From the NCBI GenBank assembly GCA_033851955.1, contig JAWSVK010000006.1, positions 201,052-265,051 on the forward strand: DNA of 64,000 bases. Direction: 5' to 3'. This document shows, in pieces, positions 25,812 through 34,882 of the stretch (the stretch's first letter is position 1; every line of letters starts with the position of its first letter). Made by a program: the position numbers and the translations under genes. Below the pieces are notes generated by a model, which was not told where the DNA came from, made no database searches, and was given only the letters and a program-made list of their open reading frames with translations. This DNA comes from Profundibacter sp033851955 (GTDB taxonomy: Bacteria; Pseudomonadota; Alphaproteobacteria; Rhodobacterales; Rhodobacteraceae).

Positions 25812-25913
25812 GGCAGGAGGGGTGCTTGAGGGCGCGACGTTCTCGGGGTAGTCTGCTGGAGTTGCTGCAGAACTGTGGCGTTTTGAGTATCCGAATTGAA
25901 GAGGTGGTTTTTC

Positions 25914-27101
25914 GTGGCTAAAGCAAAGAAAACGACAGCAAGCAAAGGCTCATCAACCAAGGACGTGGTTGATGATGGGGTGGTCGTCGAAACTGATGCA
26001 ATCGTTGAAGAAAGCATCGAGGAAGATGTGGCCACAATCGAAGATGCGATCAAAACGGATACCCCTGAGAAACCTGCGCGAAAATCTTTATTTTTACCCT
26101 TAGTGCTGGGCGGCGTTTTGTCGGGCGCCGTCGGGTTTGGCGCGGCGACCTATTATTTTATGAACCAACCTTCGGACGCAGCCGAGGTCTTGGCGCAGAT
26201 GCAGACCACATTGGCTGCCCATGACAAGCGGCTGGATGGAACAGATGGAACCATCACTGAATTACGCACTGGTCTAGGAGGGTCGGCGCAGGCTGCTGAA
26301 ACCACCGACGGATTTTCACAATCTGTCCAGAGGGATGAGGCGCTGACCGCGCAATTGGGCGATTTCACAGAGGCATTTGCTGCGCTTGAAACACGGCTAA
26401 CGACGTTGGAAAAGCGACCACTAGCGGATGCAGGCGGCATTACGGGGGACGCGGCGAAAGCCTATGAGCGCGAGCTGCGCACAATGCGCGATTTGCTGGA
26501 AACCCAACGCAGCGACATTGAAAAACTGGCGGCTGAGGCCACGGCACGGATCGAAGGTGTGGCGCAACAGGCGGCCACCTCGGAAGAGGACGCAGCGGCC
26601 ACAGCCAAGGAAACGGATATCCGCGTAGCGATCTCGCAATTGCAGTCAGCATTGGACAACGGCGGGGCATTTGAAGCGGCGATTGCCAATTTGGCAGGTG
26701 TTGGTGTCGATGTCCCTAAAGTGTTGGCAGCGGCTGCCACGGGCGGGGTTCCGACATTGATTGACTTGCAAGAGAGCTATCCAGCCGCGGCGCGCGCTGG
26801 TCTGACTGCTTCGGTGAAAGCCACCACAGGTGATGGCGCGATGAACAAAATCGGTTCGTTTTTTCGCAGTCAGGTCGGCGCAAGATCGCTGACCCCGCGT
26901 GAAGGGGATGACCCTGATGCGGTGTTGTCACGGGCCGAAGCGGCGCTGGGCAGCGGTGATATTGCGGGTATGATTGCCCTGATTGGGGCCTTGCCAGAAA
27001 CCGGCCAAGCAGCGATGTCGGATTTTGTAAACAGTGCGAGCAGGCGCAACGAGGCTGTTGAAGCTGTGCGTGTTTTGTCTGATAGTTTGAACGGTAACTA
27101 A
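25914..27101 (+). CDS. Mic60/mitofilin-family inner membrane protein
   Basis: About 395 aa from GTG 25914, preceded by AAGAGGTGG. A charged acidic N-terminal tail (about residues 1-50) leads to one membrane helix (LFLPLVLGGVLSGAVGFGAA), then a long coiled coil (about 90-230) and a C-terminal helical domain with YPAAARAGLTAS and SVLSRAEAALGSGDIAGMIA-like sequence (residues about 290-395). That layout, and location between hemD and hemY, match the alphaproteobacterial Mic60, the bacterial relative of the mitochondrial crista-junction protein. In photosynthetic relatives it shapes intracytoplasmic membranes. Fold-level similarity is inferred, not tested. Confidence 0.82.
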   Translation: MAKAKKTTASKGSSTKDVVDDGVVVETDAIVEESIEEDVATIEDAIKTDTPEKPARKSLFLPLVLGGVLSGAVGFGAATYYFMNQPSDAAEVLAQMQTTLAAHDKRLDGTDGTITELRTGLGGSAQAAETTDGFSQSVQRDEALTAQLGDFTEAFAALETRLTTLEKRPLADAGGITGDAAKAYERELRTMRDLLETQRSDIEKLAAEATARIEGVAQQAATSEEDAAATAKETDIRVAISQLQSALDNGGAFEAAIANLAGVGVDVPKVLAAAATGGVPTLIDLQESYPAAARAGLTASVKATTGDGAMNKIGSFFRSQVGARSLTPREGDDPDAVLSRAEAALGSGDIAGMIALIGALPETGQAAMSDFVNSASRRNEAVEAVRVLSDSLNGN

Positions 27102-27111
27102 GGAATATTTT

Positions 27112-28605
27112 ATGCTCTGGTCTTTGATTAAGATACTGCTTTTTGTTGCTGTCATTGCGGCGGCGACCTTTGGCGCCACATACCTGATGGAAACCGGAAC
27201 TGATGTTTTGGTGACGGTGTTTGGCAGGGAATATTCCTTTAGCCCATTGATGACGTTGGTTCTGTTGGTGGCTTTGTTCATTGCCGTTTGGGTGGTGCTG
27301 AAAATCCTGGGTCTGTTGCTGGCGACGTTCAGGTTTTTGAACGGGGACGAGACCGCGATTTCGCGCTACTTTGATCGCAACCGCGAAAAGCGTGGCTATG
27401 ACGCCTTGTCCGAGGGGATGATGGCGCTGGCGTCTGGCGAGGGCCGCGCCGCGATGGCCAAGGCCGCCAAGGCCGAGCGCTATTTGAAACGCCCTGAGTT
27501 GACCAATCTGATTTCAGCCCAAGCTGCCGAAATGGTGGGCGACAAGAAAAAGGCTGAAGAGGTTTATAAACGTCTGTTGCTCGATGACAAAACGCGGTTC
27601 GTTGGGGTGCGCGGCATCATGAAGCAAAAGCTGGAGGCAGGCGATACGGACACAGCCCTTTTGCTGGCTGAAAAGGCCTTTGCGATTAAACCAAAGCACG
27701 TTGAAACACAGGACACCCTACTGCGGCTGCAGGCCAATTCAGAAGACTGGGGCGGGGCGCGTAAAACACTTAGCGCCAAGTTGCGCCATGGCAGTCTGCC
27801 GCGTGATGTTCACCGGCGGCGCGATGCGGTTTTGGCGCTATCTGAAGCGCGCGACGATATGATTGATGGCAATACCGAAAAGGCCCGCGAGGCGTCGATC
27901 GAGGCAAATCGTTTGTCGCCCGATCTGGTGCCAGCCGCCGCCATGGCTGCGCGAATGTATATTGAGACGGGCAAACCGCGTAATGCCGTTCGGATTTTGA
28001 AAAAGGCGTGGGATGCGAACCCGCACCCAGATTTGGCGGTGGCCTTTGCCGAGATTGCGCCAGACGAAACACCAGAGGAACGGATCAAACGGTTCAAGGC
28101 ATTGACCAAGCTAAAGCCAGCCCATGCGCAAACCAAAATGCTGCTGGCAGAGTTGCACATCGCGGCCAAGGATTACCCATCCGCCCGCGCGGCGCTGGGC
28201 GATCTGGTTGAGGTCGATCCAACGGCGCGGTCTTTGACGATCATGGCAGCGATTGAGCGCGGTGAAGGGTCCGAAGATAGTTTCGTGCGCGGTTGGTTGA
28301 CCAAGGCGTTGTCAGCGTCACGGGGCCCGCAGTGGGTTTGTGATAGTTGCAACAGTGTTCACAATGAATGGGTGCCGGTTTGCACAAATTGCGAGACGTT
28401 TGATTCCCTTAGTTGGATCGTGCCAGCGGTGGGCGAAGTGGCAATGCCGGACTCGACCAAAATGCTGCCGCTGATTGTGGGTGCCATTGAGGACAAGTTT
28501 GAGGACAAAGGCGAGGCAGTGGTTCCCGAGGCGGAAATCCTATCCGATACCACCACACCCGAACCCGTCGAAGGTGAAGTGGTCGCGCTGGGCGGGAAGA
28601 CTTAG
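27112..28605 (+). CDS. hemY: HemY-type TPR membrane protein
   Basis: 497 aa. Two N-terminal membrane helices (residues about 3-25 and 42-67) precede a tetratricopeptide solenoid (about 110-390), the arrangement of proteobacterial HemY, which is unrelated to protoporphyrinogen oxidase of the same name. A C-terminal zinc-ribbon-like segment has paired CxxC motifs, WVCDSCNSVHNEW and PVCTNCETFDSLSW, as in alphaproteobacterial versions. It is thought to support late haem steps or their assembly; biochemistry is unclear. It starts 10 bases after the Mic60-like gene. Confidence 0.88.
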   Translation: MLWSLIKILLFVAVIAAATFGATYLMETGTDVLVTVFGREYSFSPLMTLVLLVALFIAVWVVLKILGLLLATFRFLNGDETAISRYFDRNREKRGYDALSEGMMALASGEGRAAMAKAAKAERYLKRPELTNLISAQAAEMVGDKKKAEEVYKRLLLDDKTRFVGVRGIMKQKLEAGDTDTALLLAEKAFAIKPKHVETQDTLLRLQANSEDWGGARKTLSAKLRHGSLPRDVHRRRDAVLALSEARDDMIDGNTEKAREASIEANRLSPDLVPAAAMAARMYIETGKPRNAVRILKKAWDANPHPDLAVAFAEIAPDETPEERIKRFKALTKLKPAHAQTKMLLAELHIAAKDYPSARAALGDLVEVDPTARSLTIMAAIERGEGSEDSFVRGWLTKALSASRGPQWVCDSCNSVHNEWVPVCTNCETFDSLSWIVPAVGEVAMPDSTKMLPLIVGAIEDKFEDKGEAVVPEAEILSDTTTPEPVEGEVVALGGKT

Positions 28606-28632
28606 ATTTGGGCAAGACAAGGCGGCCCAAAT
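28606..28632 (+). other. Inverted repeat between hemY and the VIT-family gene
   Basis: ATTTGGGC directly after the hemY stop pairs with GCCCAAAT at 28625-28632 across an 11-base loop. There is no T-tract, so it could be a processing site or a weak attenuator rather than a terminator. Confidence 0.4.
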
Positions 28633-28647
28633 TAGGTTGGTGATGAC

Positions 28648-29361
28648 ATGGATACTGAACACGGCCATAGTCCTAGCGAAGTTTCCGCAAGGATCGGCGC
28701 ACCACCGCGCCGTAGCTATCTGCGAGACACAGTTTATGGTGCGATTGATGGTGCTGTAACGACCTTTGCGATTGTTGCGGGGGTTGCAGGCGCTGGTCTT
28801 AGTCCGTCGATCATCATCGCGCTGGGATTTGCCAATGTGCTGGCAGACGGGTTCTCTATGGCTGCAGGCAATTACTCCGGCACCAAGGCAGAACTGGACA
28901 ATCGCAAACGTCTTGTTGAGATCGAGGAGCGCCACATTCGGGACTTTCCCGAGGGCGAGCGATTGGAGTTGCGAACGATACTTGCCAACAAGGGTTTAAG
29001 CGGTCAGGTGCTAGAAGACGCCACTGACGCCATCGCCCGCGACAAGGCATCATGGATCAAGATAATGATGGTCGATGAATATGGCCTGTCGCCCCTCGCG
29101 CCACACCCGTTTCGCGCTGCCATCGCCACCTTTTTGGCCTTTCTGGCGGCGGGGATGGTGCCGATGGTGCCGTTTTTGTTTGGCGCCAGCAATGCGTTTA
29201 ATGTGGCGCTGGTCTGCACCGGATGCGTTTTCTTTTTGATTGGCACATTAAAAAGCCGCTGGTCGCTGGACCCTTGGTGGCGATCCGGGCTTGAAACCTT
29301 ATTGATTGGCGGCGTGGCGGCGTCGATCGCCTATTTTGTCGGGAGTCTGTTCCGCGCATAG
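28648..29361 (+). CDS. VIT1/CCC1-family transporter
   Basis: 237 aa with about five membrane helices. The first helix holds RDTVYGAIDGAVTTFAIVAG, a hallmark of the VIT1/CCC1 iron/manganese transporter family, and LGFANVLADGFSMAAGNYSG follows with the conserved Asp and Met used in metal passage. A cytoplasmic acidic helix-rich segment (residues about 85-140, EEIEERHIRDFPEGE-like) is the probable metal-binding domain. It likely exports Fe2+ or Mn2+ from the cytoplasm. It may be co-transcribed with hemY, plausible for iron-haem balance. Confidence 0.88.
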   Translation: MDTEHGHSPSEVSARIGAPPRRSYLRDTVYGAIDGAVTTFAIVAGVAGAGLSPSIIIALGFANVLADGFSMAAGNYSGTKAELDNRKRLVEIEERHIRDFPEGERLELRTILANKGLSGQVLEDATDAIARDKASWIKIMMVDEYGLSPLAPHPFRAAIATFLAFLAAGMVPMVPFLFGASNAFNVALVCTGCVFFLIGTLKSRWSLDPWWRSGLETLLIGGVAASIAYFVGSLFRA

Positions 29362-29460
29362 TTTGCGGCGATCAGACGCCAATTGACTGCCCAAAAGTAA
29401 GGCATGGCAGCATCGTCTGTCTTAGCCTAAACATGCCCCAACCAACCATGGAGTGCGAAC

Positions 29461-30456
29461 GTGCACAAATTTTCTTTGCTTGATCTGTCGCCGATCCCCG
29501 AAGGCGGCACTGCAGCCGATGCGCTGCGCAACACGCTTGACCTTGCGCGTCATGCCGAGGCGGACGGGTATCATCGCTATTGGCTGGCCGAGCATCACAA
29601 CATGCCCGGTATCGCCAGCGCGGCGACTTCTGTGGTGATCGGAGCGGTTGCGGCAGCGACCCAGACTATTCGGGTCGGCGCGGGCGGCGTTATGTTGCCC
29701 AACCACGCGCCTTTGGTGATTGCCGAACAGTTCGGCACGTTGGCCACACTCTATCCTGATCGAATTGATTTGGGCTTGGGTCGCGCACCTGGCACCGATG
29801 GGGTAACGGCACATGCGTTGCGACGGAACATGGCGGCCAATGACAACTTCCCGCAGGACGTCATGGAGCTGCTGTCCTATTTGGATGAGGCCCCTGCCGG
29901 TGCGCAGATCCGCGCGATCCCGGGGCAGGGCACCCATGTGCCGGTTTGGGTGCTTGGTTCAAGCCTTTATGGCGCACAGCTGGCGGCGCATCTTGGACTG
30001 CCCTATGCGTTCGCCTCGCATTTTGCGCCTGAGATGTTGGAACAGGCAATCGAAGAGTATCGAACGAGGTTTCAGCCGTCCCAAACCCTAGCCAAGCCGT
30101 ATTTCATGCTGGCGGCAGGGGTATGTGCGGCAGATACAATTGAAGAGGCGGCGCATTTGCGCACATCCCAATTGCTGGCATTTGCACGTTTGCGGACAGG
30201 GCGACCCGGCCCGTTGCCGCGGCCAGTCGAGGACGTGACCACGGAGGTTTCAGCGCAGGTTTTGGCGCAGGTGGAGCATGCTCTTTCCTGTTCGGCGACG
30301 GGAGATGCAGAAACGGTTCACGCGGAATTGGGCGCGTTGATTGCAAAATATCAGCCTGATGAAATTATGGTGACAGGCATGATCCACGATCATGCGGCGC
30401 GCCTGAAGTCTTTTGAAATAGCGGCAGCGGCCCTGCGCGATATTGTTAAACCATGA
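29461..30456 (+). CDS. LLM-class flavin-dependent oxidoreductase
   Basis: 331 aa from GTG 29461. Luciferase-like monooxygenase features: FSLLDLSPIPEGGTAADALR, YHRYWLAEHHNMPGIASAAT (conserved HH pair), RVGAGGVMLPNHAPLVIAEQ, LDLGLGRAPGTDG and VLGSSLYGAQLAAHLGLPYA. It belongs to the MsnO8-like subgroup. FMN is the expected cofactor; substrate unknown. Its stop codon overlaps the start of a truncated-globin gene (ATGA), so the two products are made together, which hints at a shared oxygen or NO related chemistry. Confidence 0.9.
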   Translation: MHKFSLLDLSPIPEGGTAADALRNTLDLARHAEADGYHRYWLAEHHNMPGIASAATSVVIGAVAAATQTIRVGAGGVMLPNHAPLVIAEQFGTLATLYPDRIDLGLGRAPGTDGVTAHALRRNMAANDNFPQDVMELLSYLDEAPAGAQIRAIPGQGTHVPVWVLGSSLYGAQLAAHLGLPYAFASHFAPEMLEQAIEEYRTRFQPSQTLAKPYFMLAAGVCAADTIEEAAHLRTSQLLAFARLRTGRPGPLPRPVEDVTTEVSAQVLAQVEHALSCSATGDAETVHAELGALIAKYQPDEIMVTGMIHDHAARLKSFEIAAAALRDIVKP

Positions 30457-31061
30457 CGCAGGCAGTTCCGAATATGTACCCGACGCAGCAGGGTTATATG
30501 ACGAAGGTGACGCAGCGGGCCTATATCACATCGGCAATTGCCAAAAACCTGCTACCCAATGACGCCCATAGGATGGCGCCGATCGTCTCGCTTACCGCGT
30601 CAAAGGACCAGACCAAGCCCATTCAATTTTGGCAATTGTATTCGGTGCTGGGGCAGGACCCGATTGTGAATATCGTCGATGATTTTTACCAACGTGTCTT
30701 TGCGGATGAAGATTGGTTCACCTCAATATTTGCGCGGGTTGGTGGTATTGGCCATCACATAAATACGCAGGCCTCGATGTGGGTAGATGTGATGGGCGGC
30801 GGTCCCTATTACCACGGCGCGGAATTTCGGCTGAACTTTCACCACACTCATAATGCGATGGAGCTGATGAATGAAAAAGGTGCGGCACGCTGGTCGCAGT
30901 TAATGTTCGACACCCTTGAGGATTCAGCGCAGCATATGGCGGTGGATGCGAGGGTTCGCCCCAGTATCAATACATTCCTGACCCATTTCATGGGCAAATA
31001 CGCGGCGGAGTTTCAGTTTGAAAATCGCAGCATGTTTGGGGAAACCAACCCGTCTTACTAG
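30453..31061 (+). CDS. Truncated haemoglobin-like protein (trHb2-type)
   Basis: 202 aa. A globin core occupies about residues 55-190: VDDFYQRVFADEDWFTSIFA, a HHINTQASMWVDVMGGG region corresponding to helix E, FHHTHNAMEL providing the proximal histidine of helix F, and FLTHFMGKYAAEF at the end. The core resembles group II truncated globins, and about 50 extra N-terminal residues precede it. It should bind haem and O2 or NO. ATG 30453 overlaps the stop of the flavin oxidoreductase gene; later Met codons within the extension could also start. Coupled oxidoreductase plus globin suggests electron transfer or NO detoxification, not shown. Confidence 0.8.
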   Translation: MTQAVPNMYPTQQGYMTKVTQRAYITSAIAKNLLPNDAHRMAPIVSLTASKDQTKPIQFWQLYSVLGQDPIVNIVDDFYQRVFADEDWFTSIFARVGGIGHHINTQASMWVDVMGGGPYYHGAEFRLNFHHTHNAMELMNEKGAARWSQLMFDTLEDSAQHMAVDARVRPSINTFLTHFMGKYAAEFQFENRSMFGETNPSY

Positions 31062-31157
31062 TGCATCACCACCAAACTACTAACAATTTGAAAGGTTAAG
31101 AGGGTGTTTACCCCGGCCTGCTATTCCTGTCCTTGGGTGAATAAACGAGGTGGTGGA

Positions 31158-31976
31158 ATGGATGCGCAATCAAACGCGCCAGTCATTATCATCAAGCGTA
31201 AAAAAATCATAGCAGGCGGCGGGCACCATGGTGGTGCTTGGAAAGTTGCCTATGCGGATTTCGTGACGGCCATGATGGCCTTTTTTATGCTGATGTGGCT
31301 GTTGAACGCGACGACTGAAAGTCAACGAAAGGGAATTGCGGACTACTTTAGTCCGACGATTCCACTGGCCCGGGTATCGGGCGGTGGCGATGGTGCCTTT
31401 GGCGGGGACAGTGTGTTCTCCGAAGAGACCTTGGCACGCAACGGCTCTGGGGCTGCGACTTTTGCTGCCGCTATGCAAGAGGGGTCTAGCGGACACTCGG
31501 CTGAGGACAGTGATAACCTGTCAGAAGTTGAATCGATGCTCTCTGGTGGCGGTGGTGAGAGTCTGGTGATGGACAATGCGATGAAGCATATTATCACCCG
31601 TGTCACCGACGAGGGGCTGATTGTCGAGCTGTTTGACCTTGAGGATTCTCTTTTGTTTGTTAAGGGCACAACAACACCAACGCCGCTGCTGAATGAGATC
31701 AGCAAGATGATGGTGGATGTATTCTCGATCGTGAAAAATGAAGTCGCGGTCAACGGACATATTCGGTCTCAGCCTATCGTGTTGGCGAATAATCCGGTTT
31801 GGGATTTGTCATCCGTGCGGGCAGATACTTTGCGCCAGCTTTTGGAAGGTGACGGGCTTGATGGGCAACGTATTCAGCGGGTGACCGGATATGCAGACCG
31901 CAAACCAGCTGTGGCCAATCCGATGGCGGTCCGAAACAACCGGATAGAACTAATCCTATTGCGATCGGATAAGTAG
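31158..31976 (+). CDS. motB: Flagellar motor stator protein MotB
   Basis: About 272 aa from ATG 31158, preceded by GAGGTGGTGG. It has the cytoplasmic basic tail IIIKRKKIIAGGGHHGGAWK, a single membrane helix with the proton-conducting Asp in VAYADFVTAMMAFFMLMWLL, a plug/linker rich in Gly/Ser (about 75-140), and an OmpA-like peptidoglycan-binding domain ending RNNRIELILL. With MotA it forms the stator. It opens the flagellar locus and is separated from its partner motA by about 10 kb. Confidence 0.93.
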   Translation: MDAQSNAPVIIIKRKKIIAGGGHHGGAWKVAYADFVTAMMAFFMLMWLLNATTESQRKGIADYFSPTIPLARVSGGGDGAFGGDSVFSEETLARNGSGAATFAAAMQEGSSGHSAEDSDNLSEVESMLSGGGGESLVMDNAMKHIITRVTDEGLIVELFDLEDSLLFVKGTTTPTPLLNEISKMMVDVFSIVKNEVAVNGHIRSQPIVLANNPVWDLSSVRADTLRQLLEGDGLDGQRIQRVTGYADRKPAVANPMAVRNNRIELILLRSDK

Positions 31977-32014
31977 AGATGCGCCAAAAGTATAAATAGG
32001 TTCAATTTTACCTG

Positions 32015-32029
32015 TTAGCGCTCTGTTAA
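32015..32029 (+). promoter_or_regulatory. CtrA-like box before flgE
   Basis: TTAGCGCTCTGTTAA is TTAG-N7-TTAA, one base off the full CtrA consensus, 62 bases before the flgE start. It suggests that flgE-flgK-flgL-flgI is a CtrA-dependent transcript. Binding is inferred. Confidence 0.5.
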
Positions 32030-32090
32030 TGGCGCGCCCTTATTGCTGTTTGTCGAGACCAACTTGGTCGATGCAGCAGAAAGGCGCACC

Positions 32091-33398
32091 ATGACTATAT
32101 CATCTTCGCTAAATGCAGGCGTTGCAGGCCTTGCGGCCAATGCAACACGTCTGGCCGCAATTTCCGATAACATCGCAAACTCTGGCACCTATGGTTATAA
32201 GCGGGCCGAGGCAGACTTCGGATCCCTAGTAATCAACAATAACCCCGGCTCTGGCAAATACTCTGCTGGTGGTGTTCGGGCCTCAACAATACGTTTGATC
32301 GAAGAGCGCGGCGCGTTGGTTTCAACTTCAAATGCTATGGATATCGCGGTAGGTGGACGCGGCATGTTGCCCGTAACAACAGCAGTATCGCTTGGAAATA
32401 CCAGTGGCGACCAGCCGCTGATGATGACCACAACAGGTTCGTTCCACACAGATTCGAACGGGGTTCTGAAGACTGAATCTGGTTTGGTTCTGCTGGGTTG
32501 GCCCGCAGAATCAGACGGTACGATTTCGACCTATCCACGTGATACCATCTCGGGCCTCGAACCGGTTGTTATTAATGCCAACCAATCCGCTGGCGATCCC
32601 ACGACAGTAATGAACTTGGGTGTGAATCTGCCAGCAACCGAAACTGCCACAGGTTCCTCGGGCGACGCATTGCCGTTGTCTGTTGAATATTTTGGCAACC
32701 TAGGTACCTCTGAAACGCTGGATATTTCCTTTACGCCGACAGTTCCAGGTACAGGATCGTCTAACACTTGGACCATGCAAATCACAGATTCAGCCCAAGC
32801 TGGCGCTGTGATCGGCGAATATACGCTGGTCTTTGACGATACACGGGCCAACGGAGGTACGCTCGCTTCGGTGACAGCCGTGTCTGGTGGCGCTTACAAT
32901 CCAGCAGATGGCACATTGGCTCTGACCGTAGATGGTGGCCCACTGACGATGACCATTGGTAGTGTCGGCGACCCCAACGGCTTGACGCAGCTTTCGGACA
33001 GCTTTGCGCCGACATCGATCACCAAGGATGGATCACCCGTTGGCAACCTGACGTCGGTTGAAATTGATGACAACGGCTATATCAGCGCGACATATGACAC
33101 TGGATTTATCCGGCGGATTTATCAGGTGCCATTGGTGGATGTTCCGAACACGAATGGTCTGATTTCACTAAGCAACCAATCCTATCAAGTATCGCCCAGC
33201 TCTGGATCGTTCTTTCTGTGGGATGCTGGTGACGGCCCCACCGGATCTATTGAAGGCTATGCGCGTGAAAGTTCTGCCACCGATGTGGCGGGTGAATTGA
33301 CGGCGCTTATCCAAACACAGCGCGCTTATTCTTCGAATGCAAAAGTGATCCAAACGGTTGATGAAATGCTACAGGAAACAACGAATATCAAACGATAA
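32091..33398 (+). CDS. flgE: Flagellar hook protein FlgE
   Basis: 435 aa from ATG 32091. The N-terminus SSSLNAGVAGLAANATRLAA followed by ISDNIANSGTYGYKRAEADF is the conserved rod/hook D0 motif, and the C-terminus LIQTQRAYSSNAKVIQTVDE closes the coiled D0 pair. The central part (about 150-330) is variable and Gly/Thr rich, as expected for hook outer domains. FlgE polymerises into the hook. It starts the flgE-flgK-flgL-flgI operon, 26 bases before flgK. Confidence 0.93.
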   Translation: MTISSSLNAGVAGLAANATRLAAISDNIANSGTYGYKRAEADFGSLVINNNPGSGKYSAGGVRASTIRLIEERGALVSTSNAMDIAVGGRGMLPVTTAVSLGNTSGDQPLMMTTTGSFHTDSNGVLKTESGLVLLGWPAESDGTISTYPRDTISGLEPVVINANQSAGDPTTVMNLGVNLPATETATGSSGDALPLSVEYFGNLGTSETLDISFTPTVPGTGSSNTWTMQITDSAQAGAVIGEYTLVFDDTRANGGTLASVTAVSGGAYNPADGTLALTVDGGPLTMTIGSVGDPNGLTQLSDSFAPTSITKDGSPVGNLTSVEIDDNGYISATYDTGFIRRIYQVPLVDVPNTNGLISLSNQSYQVSPSSGSFFLWDAGDGPTGSIEGYARESSATDVAGELTALIQTQRAYSSNAKVIQTVDEMLQETTNIKR

Positions 33399-33424
33399 GC
33401 TGGGGGATTGAAGGAGGCTAGACC

Positions 33425-34879
33425 ATGAGTATGTCAAGCACACTATCCAATGCGCTTTCGGGCTTAACCGCTTCGTCACGCACGGCCGAAACGGTTTCGT
33501 CGAATATCGCGAACGCACTAACAGACGGGTATGGCAGGCGAGAAATTAACCTGTCTTCCCGCGTGTTGGGTGGTCAAGGGGCGGGTGTTCATATTGATGG
33601 TGTTTCACGGATTGTCGATCAGGTCGTGTTGGGCGACAGGCGTTTGGCCGATGCCTCTTTGGGAGCGTCCTCAACCCATGCAGGGTTTTTGCAACGCATT
33701 GAGGATGTGATTGGCGAGCCCGGTGTTCCTGGCTCACTTTCAGATCGGTTGGCGGGGTTGGATGCATCATTCGTTGAAGCCGCAAGTCGCCCCGACTCTG
33801 AGCCACGGTTACAGAATATTTTGCGCAATGCACAAGGATTGACCGATCATATCAATATCATTTCACGAGAGATCCAAAGCCAAAGGACACAAGCGGATCA
33901 ATCCATTTCACAACAAGTAGATTTGCTGAACAATTCCCTGCAGCAAATTGAACAATTAAACCACACTATTTTGGCACAAAACAGCGGTGGGCGAGATACA
34001 TCAGCATTGTTGGACCAACGTCAGCAATTGGTTGATCAAATCTCGTCGATTGTGCCTGTGCGGGCCGTTCCTCGCGATAGGGGACAAATTGCCTTGATCA
34101 CGACCGGGGGTGCGATTCTGTTGGATGGGCGTCCCGCTGACATCGGGTTTACCTCGGTTGGATTGATCACCGAAGATATGAGTTTTTCTGCCGGGTCCCT
34201 ATCGGGTCTAACTCTGAACGGAAATCCGGTCAGTACCAGTGGAAATGGTATTTTGTCAGGCGGCTCCTTAACCGCGTTGTTCGAGGTGCGGGATGAGCTG
34301 TCGGTTGCAGCGCAGGACAATCTAGACTCCTTCGCGCGCGATTTGGTTGAGCGGTTCCAAAACCCCGCAGTGGATACAACACTTGGCGTGTTAGATGCCG
34401 GAATTTTTACGGATGCTGGTGCATTTTTTGACTCAGTCAATGAAGCTGGTCTTTCAACACGCCTATCGATCAATGGGCTGATTGATCCGTTGGCCGGTGG
34501 TGACATTTGGAGACTTCGTGATGGGCTGGGTGCTGTTACACAAGGCGATGTTGGCAACGCGACGCTTTTGCAAAACTTGTCTACTGCGCTGACAACCACG
34601 CAAGTTCCTGTGTCTGGCAGTATCACAAATGCAACCCGTTCCTCCTCGGGACTGGCATCAGATTACCTTTCGGCGATCAGTGCAGGGCGTCAATCTGCTG
34701 AGGCAGAAATCGCATTCTCGGTTACCAAAGTAGACACTCTAAAAGCACAAGAATTGCAGGGTGGTGTTGATACAGACTACGAGATGCAACAACTGTTGAT
34801 GGTTGAGCAATCATTTGCTGCCAACGCTCGCGTTATGCAGACTGTGGATGACCTGATCCAAACACTTTTGAGGATGTAA
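33425..34879 (+). CDS. flgK: Flagellar hook-filament junction protein FlgK
   Basis: 484 aa. The N-terminal SNALSGLTASSRTAETVSSN with IANALTDGYGRREINL and the C-terminal LLMVEQSFAANARVMQTVDD are the paired D0 helices, and a LLDQRQQLVDQISSIVPV block in the D1 region is typical of HAP1. It joins hook to filament together with FlgL, encoded 3 bases downstream. AAGGAGG precedes the ATG. It is shorter than enterobacterial FlgK, common in Alphaproteobacteria. Confidence 0.93.
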   Translation: MSMSSTLSNALSGLTASSRTAETVSSNIANALTDGYGRREINLSSRVLGGQGAGVHIDGVSRIVDQVVLGDRRLADASLGASSTHAGFLQRIEDVIGEPGVPGSLSDRLAGLDASFVEAASRPDSEPRLQNILRNAQGLTDHINIISREIQSQRTQADQSISQQVDLLNNSLQQIEQLNHTILAQNSGGRDTSALLDQRQQLVDQISSIVPVRAVPRDRGQIALITTGGAILLDGRPADIGFTSVGLITEDMSFSAGSLSGLTLNGNPVSTSGNGILSGGSLTALFEVRDELSVAAQDNLDSFARDLVERFQNPAVDTTLGVLDAGIFTDAGAFFDSVNEAGLSTRLSINGLIDPLAGGDIWRLRDGLGAVTQGDVGNATLLQNLSTALTTTQVPVSGSITNATRSSSGLASDYLSAISAGRQSAEAEIAFSVTKVDTLKAQELQGGVDTDYEMQQLLMVEQSFAANARVMQTVDDLIQTLLRM

Positions 34880-34882
34880 AAC

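Noticed and set aside
31085..31099. CtrA box upstream of motB
   Set aside because: Only one TTAA half-site is present; the partner position reads AATT.
34036..34626. 196-codon minus-strand open frame
   Set aside because: Antisense to flgK; Ser/Pro-rich with no recognisable domain.
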